DNA of 64,000 bases from Meconema thalassinum. Lineage: Eukaryota; Arthropoda; Insecta; Orthoptera; Tettigoniidae. The DNA lies in contig OX336393.1 of NCBI GenBank assembly GCA_946902985.2, forward strand, positions 131,034,533 to 131,098,532, given 5' to 3'. The number at the start of each line of letters is the position of its first letter. The stretch's first letter is position 1. The notes below the pieces were generated by a model. That model was given only the letters and a program-made list of their open reading frames with translations. It was not told the origin of the DNA and made no database searches. A program made the translations under genes and the position numbers. Shown in pieces: positions 1-11,600 of the stretch.

Positions 1-636
1 AATTCCCATCTCGTTACTCTCCTTCTTCACTCTGACTTCCAAGTTGACCATGTCTTCACCAACTTTCCTAAGACCATGTTCTATCCTATCAGCTAAGCTT
101 TGGGATCGAAGATCGGCATCGCGAAATTTTTCGTCCATTAAACTTGCGTTAGTAGCTAATGAAGTTTCGAGCTCATGTGTTTTATCGCATAATTTATTCA
201 TTTTACTTTCAAGTGTCATTTTCAAAATTTCAGAATTCTCTTTAAATTTACTTTCCATTGAATTAAATTTACTGTTTAAATTTTCCTTTAAGTTCCCTTT
301 TAACCTGTTTTCTAAAGAATCAGAATTTTATTTAAGTTTACTTTCCAAAGAATCAGAATTTTCTTTAAGTTTACTTTCCCAACTTTCTTTAAGTTTATTT
401 TCTAAAAACTCAGAATTTTCTTTAAGTTTATCATTCAAATTTTCTTTAAGTTTATTCTCTAAAGAATCAGAATTTTCTTTAAGTTTATCATCTAAACTTT
501 CTTTCAAATTATCAGAATTTTCTTTAAGTTTCTTTTCTAAAGCCTCAGTATTTTCTTTCATAATAGCTGCTACACGCAGTCCAGCCTGTTTCGAACTCTC
601 CTCCAAACTCCTCATCATCCTCATCATTTCTTCCAT
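1..636 (-). pseudogene. gag: GYP-2a gag, N-terminal coiled-coil part, broken
   Basis: Reading starts at the ATG at 636-634 on the minus strand and matches the N-terminus of the GYP-2b Gag (51484-53637). It is a highly charged coiled coil made of eleven-residue repeats of the type KLKENSDSLEN. A TAA stop at 330-328 replaces a Glu codon, after which homology to GYP-2b Gag continues to the window edge. Compared with GYP-2b it has one eleven-residue unit fewer. Gag would form the particle shell and bind element RNA; the stop makes this copy a pseudogene. Confidence 0.85.
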
Positions 637-1147
637 AATTTCAATTATTATTCAAAACTTAGGGGTATACAACAGTGGCAAACACAAGCTTATAACTAGA
701 ACAAGAAATATGAATAGCTAATTGGAACACTATAATAAAATGAGATTTGTCCTAATATCGACGTGATGGAAAAACAAAATTCTTTACTTTTACGAATTAC
801 ATTTACTACAATATCACAAGAAAAATATGCAAGTTCTCAAATATCCTCCACCTGGAATCTAATAATGTGTATGTCCAGTCATCGAACGTTTACTACTGAA
901 TTTACTTGACGCCCTAATGGTTAAGCCATTATCAAAAATAATCAAACCCATTCTAATTATTAACCAAATTAAATTTTTAATTTTCCCCACTAATTGGGTA
1001 TCCTACTAATTTATTCACCCAAACCAGACATCTCTCAACTCCCAAAATATTTCTATAAAAATTATCACAATTTCAAATCGGCATGCGATTGACCATGTCT
1101 AAATCGGGACCCACGTTCGAAGCCATTTCTCTCTCTATCTTATTATA
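637..1147 (-). other. GYP-2a untranslated leader between LTR and gag
   Basis: About 510 bases between the LTR and the gag start, homologous to 50975-51483. No ORF of note. No canonical primer binding site directly abuts the LTR; a TGG-starting stretch lies about 22 bases in, but I could not match it to a tRNA 3' end. Confidence 0.6.
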
Positions 1148-4100
1148 TGTGCCCGTTTTGACCGGAGTCCGCACGACCACATATGCATTTTACCAATAAT
1201 CAGTCAGCACGAGAATCAAAATATCCCGGAGCGCCAGATGGGTTAAAGCAAATCGCAAAAACGACATCAAATTTATAAAAATGCTTTGCTGATTTTTGGC
1301 TCAATGCAACAATAAGGATAGAAGGAGATTTAATTGGGAGAAACACATCTGGTAAAATTATCTCAGTTTATTTAAAGTTAAAATCATGACTGCAAGGATG
1401 CTCAAAGCAGCATCACTCCACGTGTGGCGATCCACACGCTTATTTACACACAATATACAGAAATCTTCCAAGCACATTTGACAATCTTTTTGGAAACACA
1501 AGTCCGATTGTTAGTCCTGTGGACTGTGTTCCAAAATTATTAACATTTAATTCCAGTTCAAAATGAATTGTCCATACGGGAAATAACGTAGATCATTGTT
1601 TGACTATTTACATGATATTAACACTCGTAGAATAAATGTTTATAGAATTTCTTAAACTTTCACTTGTTTTTCCAGTTTTCAAAAATATATCGTTGAAAAA
1701 TATTATCATAGAAGCAACACAAATTATTTATACATATTAATAACATCTGAAAAGTATTTGACCATTGAGCATAGCATCGAAGAACTTGTGCGAAGCACAA
1801 CAACAATTAATTGTTCTTCTAACATTAAACATTCGAGAAGTGACTCGATTATGAACTTCAAGTTCCAAACAAAATATATGATTTCTGAATCATTCACTTG
1901 ATCAATAAATGGTTGAACCATTCAACTGCTTGATTTTCCACTTGGAAACAATATTATAAAAATATTTATATTCATGGCCATTTTTAGCAACTTTTACAAC
2001 TTGCAATTCTTCGACAGAATGTGGAAATTAGAATTGTAGTTTTATAATGAATTCATTTAGTTCATGGCACTAGGATTGAAAATATCCTTCAAATTATTCG
2101 TGGTTAAAGAATTATTTTTTTAATTGGCAGTGGCCCATTCTACTATTTGTGTCAGAACACAATATTACAACAACAACAACAACGGCAAAGGTCTTCCTCT
2201 GAAGAAGAATAAACTACTATCATGACAAATCCGGGTTCTAGCAAAATCAAAGTCTAAATGGAATTCGTAAACAAGGCTGAAATAAGAACTGATGGTTTCA
2301 AAGAAATAACCTTCGGGTTATTCATACGACGAAATGTGTGGCTCCAATACTCCTACTATAAACCTGAGCCATCGAACCTGCTATTTGATTGATGCTCGAA
2401 AAAACCTTCATTCCTGCGACTTAACATGCGCACCTGGGAATGGCATTTCAACTACTCCACACACATAAATTATCTTCCCAAAATGTATACAATAAATCAA
2501 GCCTCTGCTTGTTATCAACACTGGAAGATTAATAAACTTACAAGTTTATTTTATTTTACCATTCAGTTCAACCCGTGAATTTACCATACTTATGAAAAGC
2601 TTCATTTCACTTTCGAAGTGTATTTACGTCATGATTTTATATAAATACAACAATATCCTATTTGATACAAATATCAATTGCTTCCCGTTTCATGCCTCTC
2701 CGTGTTATATGAAACATATACTTTGCTCAATGCAAATATCAACTGTTCAACCAGAACTGACATGTTGGCTGAATGCGGGCTTGCGCTAACCACTCTCCTT
2801 CGGAAAATCTCCTGTTCCAGACTAGAAATGTTTAAACTACTTCACAGGCTCTTTCTCAATACATATGATTATTATAAAATATAATATCCAAGAATTATTT
2901 AGAAAAATTACAAAAATTATTATTATTATTATTAGTGGATTATTATTATTATTATTATTATTTATATCATTTCAAATGTGTTTAATTATCATCTCATTAT
3001 GTGAGAATCCACATGTTCGAACCTTCGAATATGGAAAAAATATCCATTCCTCAACAAAAATAAATTTAACTTTTACAGTTACATCGGCTGATTACCGTGA
3101 TTTCCCAAAAATATGAAAAATTTAAATAAATGCTCGAAATGCTCGGTCATCGTTCCTAAACTGTTCTGAGTGCTGAAAATGCTCAGAATAACTCTAACTA
3201 GTCTTGCGTAAATCATTACAAGCTTTAAATACGACAAAAAAAATGTGTTGGTCATCTGCAGAAAAATAGTTTGTTCCAATTAGCTAAGCATAAAATAATT
3301 CAAATGTGGCTTACATTTCTTGATGGTCTTGAAGTGTAGTAAACCTGGTCTATACCAGATTTATCCATAGACATGCCCTATCGGACAAGCACGTATAATC
3401 CTTGTATCGGCCGCCATTGTAGACCCACAAATCGTCTAGTCAGACATAGTGGTAGTATATTTCGACGTTAGAATAAACTGTAGTTCCATTTTAATATGGG
3501 CTTCTAACAAAGCCATAACAGTTTGTTGAAATAGGGTCAGATCTAAGTGATCTCTTCTTAAATATGTCAGTTGTAACATAACTCACTGTAATCTCGTCAG
3601 TACAAGAAAACATTGACAGTCTAAGCAATTAACGGCTGTTCTGAAGATCGTTCCCTGGGCATGGTTTGTATATCACCATCTGCCATGCGCTAGACAACTT
3701 GCAGTTTCCCTTGCGTAGACTAATGAACGCCACCGTTATAGACTAGTCTTCAGTGTACTGACAGATCGAAGTGGTTAACTAGTTACAAAAATGAAAACTG
3801 ACTTGAAATGGATTTAAACATCCAAGTATTAAGTTACTATTGGACTGTGACAAAATACTATTTTCTAGACAGAGTCTAGCATATGTCCTTTTGGAAATAT
3901 AAATATTTCCACCAATGTCTGTAGAAATCAATCACCTCAGTGATCTCCTCACCAGAAACTTACTAAGTTCCAACTCGTTTGCGCAGCACTTCTCGTGACT
4001 ATCACGATTTGAAAAGAACTTCTGCGTAGATGCGGCAACCATGTGCCTTGGCTCAGCGTAGACGCAACTTGCTTGCCAAGTGCTTGTGTAGAAGTGAGCT

Positions 4101-4485
4101 AACATGCCTCCTCCAGCTGGCTTTTATTCAAAACGGTCAGGGTCACGCGTCATCGCCTGATATCTAGAAATCCTCATATCTCTTGAATCCCTGGTCCGAT
4201 TTTCTTGATACTAATTGCATTCTCTTTCATTTGGCCGTGCCAGTAATCTGATCCCAGTCTCAAGTCTCTACTCCATAGTTAACTATTTAATCAATAAATA
4301 GCCTCCACCTCTGCTATGACTCGCTACGTCACTTGCCATCCAACTATCGGTAAAATCCTTCGAAATGCTTCGAGAAGCAATGTAGCGCGATATTCAAATA
4401 TCTGAACTTTCAAAAGCTGCTACAGCCTTTCCCTTGATATCTAGGTGTCTGAAACTTGGAATACCCATTCCTAGAGTTGGGCACA
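1148..4485 (-). repeat. GYP-2a LTR (about 3.34 kb)
   Basis: Ends in a 7-bp inverted repeat, TGTGCCC at 1148 and GGGCACA at 4479-4485, the same termini as both GYP-2b LTRs. The length is exceptional for an insect LTR. The TATA-like site seen in GYP-2b is altered here, and the two small ORFs open in the GYP-2b LTRs are frameshifted or stopped, arguing that those ORFs are not under coding constraint. Internally it contains an AT-rich stretch with ATT/AAT microsatellite around 2918-2962. Confidence 0.9.
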
Positions 4486-7092
4486 GTACATACAGGAAGA
4501 CATTAAATCGGATGTATCGAAGTTGAGATTCGACATCGATGGTTTAGTGGCAGATGTAGGCAAAATTCAAGAGTGGTCTACCGAAGTATCTTTCGAGACT
4601 AAAATCAAAGGTCTAGAGATGAATCTAGGTAATGAGATCAAGGATTTAAAGTCAGTAATTGGGACCATTAAAGAGGAAGTCTTAGGAGAGGTTAATTCTA
4701 ATTTAAAATCATTAGAGAATCAATTTCAGAAAGATATTAGGAAGATGGATGATGATATAGAGCAAAAGGTTAATGAAAACTTAGCTTTATTCAAAAATAG
4801 AGTCGGTGCAATCGTGGAAGAACGGTATAGTGAGGTCGATGCCGAAGCAAAAGAAAAACGTGCAGGATTAGATGAGAAATTAATCGCAGGTATGGCGAAC
4901 TTAGAAGCGAGATTTACGGAGAACAAGGAAGCGATGAAGATAGATTCAACTCTATTTAGGACAGATGTTGATCTTTCAAAGGAACAAGTCGCGTCAGTAA
5001 AGAATACATGCGAAGACAAGATAGATAAGTTGAAAAACGATTTAGACGAGAGTAACAAAACGCAGAATGTTACGTCGTTAGATGAGATGAAGACTCAGGT
5101 CAAGACCGTAGAGAAACTGGCAGAAGATAGGATAACTAAACTAGAATCTATGATTAATAGTTTCACCAGTCAAAATATTACATCAGGGGAAATATCGATA
5201 AATCAGACAGCGATAGACCGCAGTATGAGTAATCAAGAAGTTAGCATGGGAGAAGACCGTCAAACGCAAGCGAATGTGACATTCGAAAGGGCAAGTTCAA
5301 CCCCTCAGGATAATCCGAGTTCAAATAGGAGTACGTTGGGTACAAGTGAACGATACTCAGGTCCAGTTACCATTATCAGAAATCTGGATGACAAGCCGAG
5401 GAAGTTTTCTGGAAACACAGGAGTCACACCAGTCGAATTTCTGCGAGATATTCGCGACTACATGGCGGAACATAGAGTAGCCAAGGAGAGACAACTAAGG
5501 ATAGTCGAACGCGCCTTAGACGGGCCTGCGTTAACTTGGTTTAGAGCATTCAGAAGCAATTTTGCGAATATGGAGCAATTTGCAATAGCATTCTTAAGGA
5601 GATTTTGGAGTGCAGAGGATCAACTGAACGTAAGAGCAGAAATGTACTCGAAGCGTTATTCTACGTCACATCCGACGCATTGTGTCAATTATTTTACTTC
5701 ACAATTGGCTAAATTACAGTTTCTGATTCCTCCATTGCCAGAAGAAGAGCTTTTGCAAACTATAGCGAGACAGTTACCGATTGAGGTACAGCGATCACTC
5801 ATAGCGTCGGGAGCAAACACACTTGAGCACTATGACGACATTTTACGGCGATTAGACTATACAAGCGCTCAAGTTACGCCTAGAAATGCAAGAAACGATA
5901 ATCGAAACACGCAAGAGGTGAATGCGGTAGTCGTTGATAACGCAGCTCAGACGGACAGAAGAGATTCCTGGGAAAACAGAAGGAACGAAGGAAATCGAGG
6001 AAACATCCGTAACGTTCGTGGAAATGATCGATATAGAGGACCATATGAGAGGCCATACGATCAGGAAGCAAGAGACAGCCGATACAGAAATTATAACCAG
6101 AATTCCAGATATCAAGATAGGAATCGATACAACAATAGATATCGTGGTAGAAACAACTGGAGCCAAGGTCAACAGTATAATCGGAACGACAGGCAGGATG
6201 GCCGAAGAAATGAGCCAAATGAAAGACGGGATAATCGTGAATATGAGAGATCGAGGCAAGAAAGTAGACAGCCTAGTGCACCACCCGAGGAGACAGTCAG
6301 AGATGTCAATCGAGCAAGCAGGAGTGGCGAAGGAAAAAAAAACGTCAAATTAACTTTAGAGAAGGATGCTACTCATTGGGAATCGATCATCATTGTGGAA
6401 AAGTATCAGGTCAAGGACGAGGATTTAATTGAAGAGGAAGACGTAGTACATCGAGGAAATAGACATGAATTGCCAGTCATCAGTGTGGAAGTCATGGGAA
6501 AAGAAATAAAGACACTAGTAGACACGGGGGCTATGGTGAGCTTGATATCCATAGGTTGCCTGGATGAGTTGAAATTATCAGGAGAAGTTACGATGTTGCC
6601 AACTGTTGTTAGCAAGATTCAAGGGGTGATCCCAGACAGAAGTATGAAATGTAAAAGTCAGGTACTTTTAGATGTTGGGATTGGAACCAGAAGTTTTGAA
6701 CAGATGTTCCTAGTAGTGGGTCAACTACATTTTGACATGATCCTAGGAGTGGATTTCTTAAGTGAGAGTGGCCTGATCATAGATATGCAGAGTAGGCGCA
6801 TGTACTTTCAAGAAGGGATCATGGAAAATCAGGAATCTGAGATGACATTCTTTAGAGAGAATATATTGGAGGAGATAGTATGCAGCATTGAAAGGTCCAT
6901 AGAAGATAGAACTAGCATGACAAGTAAAATAAATCCAGAAATTAAGGAGCAGTTTGATGAAGCAATTTCAGAATATGAGGACATATTCAATGTCAAACCA
7001 GGTCTCATAGAAAATTTTACCTACAGCATCAAGTTGATGGATGACAAACCATACCATAAGAATTTATATCCCATTCCGGATAAATGGAAGGA
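4486..7092 (+). pseudogene. gag-pro: GYP-1 gag-protease, truncated at both ends
   Basis: The frame is already open at 4487, immediately after the GYP-2a LTR, so the true start is further left. The first about 250 residues are coiled coil. A Gypsy capsid-like region follows, with TWFRAFRSN and FLRRFW near residues 310-360 counted from 4523, then an Arg/Asn/Tyr-rich basic tail of about 150 residues instead of a zinc knuckle. An aspartic protease comes next, with LVDTGA near residue 665 and ILGVDFL near 745. Gag and protease share one frame, with no frameshift. The frame runs up to IPDKW and then jumps across an RT deletion near 7090 to a chance stop at 7114. Confidence 0.85.
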
Positions 7093-7770
7093 AGAAGGTG
7101 TTGTTTGGACATGACATAACAGTGATCACAGATCATAAATCCCTCCAATTTATTATGAAGACAGACTTAGCGAGTGACCGCATCACCAGATGGGCTCTGT
7201 TCTTACAACAATTTAACCCAACTGTTGTACATAGACCTGGGAAATTAAATCTGTTAGCAGATGTGTTGAGCAGAAACCCTTGTGAGGAAGTAATTGTCAA
7301 CCATATAAATTTGATTCAAGAGGATAATGGTACTCTAGAAAAGTTGAAGATGTTAGCGCAAACTCAGATGAGATATGCACCTTTGCGAAGAATTTACCGT
7401 TTTTTGACACGCAGGATGGACAACGCTGATCCAGATTTTCAATGAACTGAGATAGAGGCTAGAAAATACCATATTATGGGAGGTGTTATATGCCAATATA
7501 TCGACCAGGATCATACTAAACTTAGAGTAGTGATCCCACCCAAGCTTGTCAAACCAGTTATTTGGATGATACACCGAACTGCAGCTCATGTAGGTGTAGA
7601 CAAGTCTTTGGCTCTCGCTCAAGAAACCTTCGTTTGGAGACAAATGGGACAAACGATTCGCGACGTCATGAAGACCTGTGACAGTTGTCAGCGAAGTAAA
7701 TATTCATCTAAGCTAATGAAAGAGGTTCCTAGGTCAATATTACCCAGCAAGCCAAGAGAACTTTCGCTAC
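7093..7770 (+). pseudogene. pol: GYP-1 RNase H tail and integrase zinc-binding domain
   Basis: After the deletion junction near 7090 the reading continues with FGHDITVITDHKSLQF and RWALFLQQFNP, the C-terminal end of a Gypsy RNase H. It then passes the connection with HRPGKLN and LADVLSR into an H2C2 integrase zinc-binding domain (HRTAAH, CDSC near 7678). An in-frame TGA at 7443-7445 interrupts it. RT (fingers, palm and thumb) and the start of RNase H are missing entirely. Just upstream of the integrase core, near 7770, a one-base frame change separates this part from the next. Confidence 0.82.
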
Positions 7771-8575
7771 GGACATTTTCGGTCCGATTCCTCGTTCGAC
7801 GAAAGGAAATCAGTTCGTTTTGGTAACAGTAGACGTATTTTCTAAATACGTATCTCTATGCCCTATCCAGAAAGCTACATCCAAGTACGTGATCAACAGA
7901 TTAGAGAAAACAGTTATTCAAAGTATGGGGAAACCTGAAGTTTTGTTGAGTGACCATGGATCACAATTCACCAGTATGGAATTTTCTACTGCTATGGAAC
8001 GTTTAGGAATAAGGCATGTGTTTAATTCTGAACGGTATCCAAAGGGAAATCCAGCCGAAAGAATTATGCCGGAAATCAGTAAGATGTGTCGCTTATATGT
8101 GTCAAGGCAACACCACAGATGGATGGAAGTGATACCCATCATTAGTCAATGCTTGAATTCCACAGTACATGAAAGCACAGGACAGATTCCGTCCATGCTT
8201 CATCATGGATTGAAACCTGATAGACCATTGGACCGAGTCGTGAGGGCACCAGTAGACCCTCAACCCACACAAGAAAGAAGAGTCGAGATGGCAGGAGAGA
8301 GACTCAGAAGACAGGCGGAGAAGAGAGCCAGGAGACAAGCAGGAAGGAGGTTCCACGAGCCATTTCAAGAAAATGATGAGGTGTTGATTAGGAAGCCAGT
8401 CACTTCGAATCTTCAACTGAAGATCTACCATAAATTTGCGCCGTTGTACGCTGGTCCATTCCGTATTGAAGAATCGTACCGAAATAATAGCTACAAGATT
8501 GTCAGGATGGATACTAATGAAGTTGTGGGAACTTTTAATGCAGCTAGCATTAGGAAGTACCATCATGCTGAATAA
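7771..8575 (+). pseudogene. pol: GYP-1 integrase catalytic core and C-terminus
   Basis: Integrase core with the first Asp in DIFGPIP (reached only in this frame, upstream of the first Met at 7820), the second in LLSDHGSQF and the Glu in GNPAERI. Then comes a C-terminal GPF module (YAGPFRIEES). The last 30 residues (NNSYKIV to the stop at 8575) match the only pol remnant left in GYP-2b. Integrase would insert the cDNA copy into host DNA. Motifs are intact, but the fragment is out of frame with the preceding domain. Confidence 0.85.
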
Positions 8576-8668
8576 GGGGATTGTAGAGCTATCGTGTACA
8601 TATGTTATGTATAGAATGCCTGAGAGTGTATTTTTTGTCTCAATCCTGATTTAAAAAAGGAGATGTAC

Positions 8669-8676
8669 GGGAGAGA
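8669..8676 (+). other. GYP-1 polypurine tract
   Basis: GGGAGAGA directly before TGTACCCG, the LTR start. The related GYP-2b has a comparable purine-rich run directly before TGTGCCC at 53798. It would prime plus-strand synthesis. Confidence 0.6.
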
Positions 8677-11600
8677 TGTACCCGATACCTAGTTGAGGCT
8701 ATCGGCTACGCCAGCAGACATTAAGCCGTAGTTGAGATTATTGGAAGAGTTATGAAAAGATAGCGCTAAAATCGAGTCAAGAGGAATGTCAAGATGACGT
8801 AGAAGGTCTAGGATTAAGAAGGATCAGACAGCAGTCAAGCGGTTGGAATTATGGATGGAAATATGAAGCTTTATTAAGATCTATATGGAACATGGTATTT
8901 AAACATCTCAGAAGAGAAGATATAATAAGCATTATATATGGTAATAATTTGAAGGAAGTCAGATAACCCTTAAGTTATTTTATAACTTAATAGCCGAGAT
9001 GATCGGGGTTCGAGATTATATTTGTGACGCAAGACCACAGAGGTGGGGAGAACGTCACGTGACTGCGCCAGGAAGGTACGGGTCAATGCAGTCTAGAGAC
9101 AGTCAGTCGAGCTCAGTGAGCCAAGCAGTTGAATACTGTTAGCAAGAGAGTCCAGTACAGCGAGCAACGCAGTCGAATTCAGAGAGCGAGCTGAGTAGGA
9201 CATATGCCGAGCGCATGGAAAGGTCGCGCAGCGAACAGCATTTGTCACGGAAAGTGAAAGCGACAGTTTTAACTTCACTAAGCAGCGAACGAAAAGTAGG
9301 TCAGTGAGCCGGGCGGACACCCGCAGTAGGCAGCGTGAAGATTAGAACAGTAAGGTAAAACGAGTTGGAGAATTTATTTCAAGCTGCATTTTGGTTACGC
9401 AGAACAGCATAGTAGAGCGACATGGCCAGGCCAGCTTTAGGCAGAGATTATTATAGCATTGCAGTAGGGACGAGCGGGTTATTTCCAATTTTATACGCAA
9501 GCATTATGACAGAAGCTGAACTTCATTACAACATTGAGTTGGAACGTTTATTCAGCATTTGAATTATAAAGGCAGATAGTTACGAGATACTGCAACTGTG
9601 AACTTCAACTGAACATAGTTTTTCAATGACATTACGACTATGCATATCATGACGCATTCCAAATAACATTAACGATTTTAGGCAAATGAAATGTTATAAG
9701 CATATGCACCTATGAACATTAGCTCGTGCATTAATGCAATTCTTTCTTATGAAGTGTTATGAATTACCGAGTACGAACACAGCTACAGGGTGTTTCATAA
9801 ACTTAGACACTCTCATAAAACAATTTTATTTTCTACAAGTGAGACTAAACCGCTGTGGAAATTGAACTTTCAACACTCAAACCGAACCTTGTATGGAACA
9901 GTGGCGTAACGTAGAAGAGGAATAGGGGGTCCGCTGTTTCTATGAACTTTTTCGTGAGGATTTGGACAATATCCGCTATGGATAACCAGAAGTTCATCAT
10001 GTCGGAGTAAACGCAGACAGAGACGCGATGGCACCACAGAGCGATGGATTCGATTCCTGACGAGGAGGAGGTCCACCAGCTGATTCACTTGGGATTTGAA
10101 GGCAATCGTCATTGCGTGGGTGGAATGATATTCACGCCGATCTTTCGAGAAATTCATTACATAAGGAAAATCGACGATCTTTGAAATTTAATAACAGCTG
10201 ATTATGAGAAGGTACTGTAAGAGTTATAACTTCCTGATACGATTATTTTCATGAATACTGCGCACACATGTATATTTTTCTAATAGGAGTGATACGACTG
10301 TTTAGACATGGCTTTGACTTTATATGCTTCAAATTTTTGCTAGAATATGGCGTGACCATATGATATGGCAGGTATCATTATACGAAATTCTCACCATTGG
10401 TTGGCTTTATTAAGCAGATGTTTGGTCTCTTAGACATTTTTCCAGCAAGGATAGTTTTCATGAATAGTTTTTTTTTGTGTGACGAGTATTTCGAACTCGT
10501 GATCTGCAATTGATTATCTAAATTACTTCGTCAGTTCATTGCACACTAGCGAGTGTGTATTATTCATCAGTAGGGATTTTTTCCATTGGATTGTTTGGAG
10601 ATAGTTAGATGTTATTCACTTTAGTGAATGAATATCGCTTTTATATGACAACTAGAGACTTGTTGATTCCTATCTGGTACATTCACTCATTCAGTCTTCG
10701 ATATGGGGTCTTTCGTATTTATACGATTGTATGGTGGTTACTCATCTTACCCATCGTTCAGGGCACTATCATGTTAGTCGACGTGGAGAGGTCTTTCGTA
10801 TTTATACTCATCTTACTTGCCATTGAGGGACTCATTTTTATCATCCGAGTGTACTTGAGATTGTAAGAAGGAACTACTAGTCACATATCAGTCGAAATTT
10901 TGTTAAATAAAGTAAAGATAAATGTCAGCAGGGTTACTTTTGTAATTCTTGTTTGCCAATCCAATATTTTGTTGCTATACTCTTTTGAGAGTACTTTCAG
11001 TTTAACAGCTGGTACAGCTGATGCTTTTGATGATTTTTATAATTGAGTTTGATACCTTTGAGAAGGATTTAAAGTAATTGAATCTTGTAAGATGAATCAT
11101 TAATGGTCAGATTTATTTTAAGGCAGATTAGTATTGCAGATTTTGATATGAGAGATTATATCACATTGGTGTTTTTCTGTGATGTGAATTATGAGAATTG
11201 TAAGAGAATTTATGCTATTTGAAAGCAGATCTTGAATTACTAAGGTAATATTTTTTTCAATTGTTCAAGAAGTTGTCTAGAGGTGATCAGAGTAATTACA
11301 GTTATTGGAGATTGTGCGCGTTGATAATTTGAAGCCAGTTATATATTTTTTGTAGATCATGCAACATGGTTAAGTGAAGTTTGTGATAGGCATTTTGTGG
11401 AAGTTGCCAAGTGATAGTTGCAATGTTGCTAATGTATTTTGAGGCAGACATGAGGTTGTCGAACCCAGTCTAGCGTAATTGTTGAGATTCATGCTGTATG
11501 TGCTGAATGTTTATGGAGTTTTGTGGAATATATGTGGTATTCAAATGTGATATTTGAAGAAGTGAGGATATATAATGTAGTTGTGGATAGTCAGATCCAA

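Larger units (their letters stand above)
1..4485 (-). mobile_element. GYP-2a: partial Gypsy-type LTR retrotransposon
   Basis: Minus-strand copy of the family seen in full at 47639-57133. Positions 1-4485 are the reverse complement of roughly 47639-52150. Reading leftward it has an LTR (4485-1148), an untranslated leader (1147-637) and the beginning of gag (636-1), then leaves the window. Its LTR end at 4485 abuts an open gag frame of GYP-1 with no spacer, so it appears to be inserted into GYP-1. It is clearly more diverged from GYP-2b than the two GYP-2b LTRs are from each other. The second LTR and target duplication must lie left of the window. Confidence 0.9.

Noticed and set aside
44..721. 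225-residue plus-strand frame, and its counterpart on the minus strand at 51399-52109
   Set aside because: Antisense of the Gag coiled-coil repeats; Lys/Glu-rich repeats leave the opposite strand free of stops.
9783..10170. Possible DNA transposon starting CAGGGTGTTTCATAAA
   Set aside because: The start resembles transposon ends, but no matching inverted end or target duplication was found within the LTR.
10609..10866. 85-residue hydrophobic frame with membrane-like segments
   Set aside because: Lies in the GYP-1 LTR, T-rich composition explains the hydrophobicity, no homologous frame or family seen.
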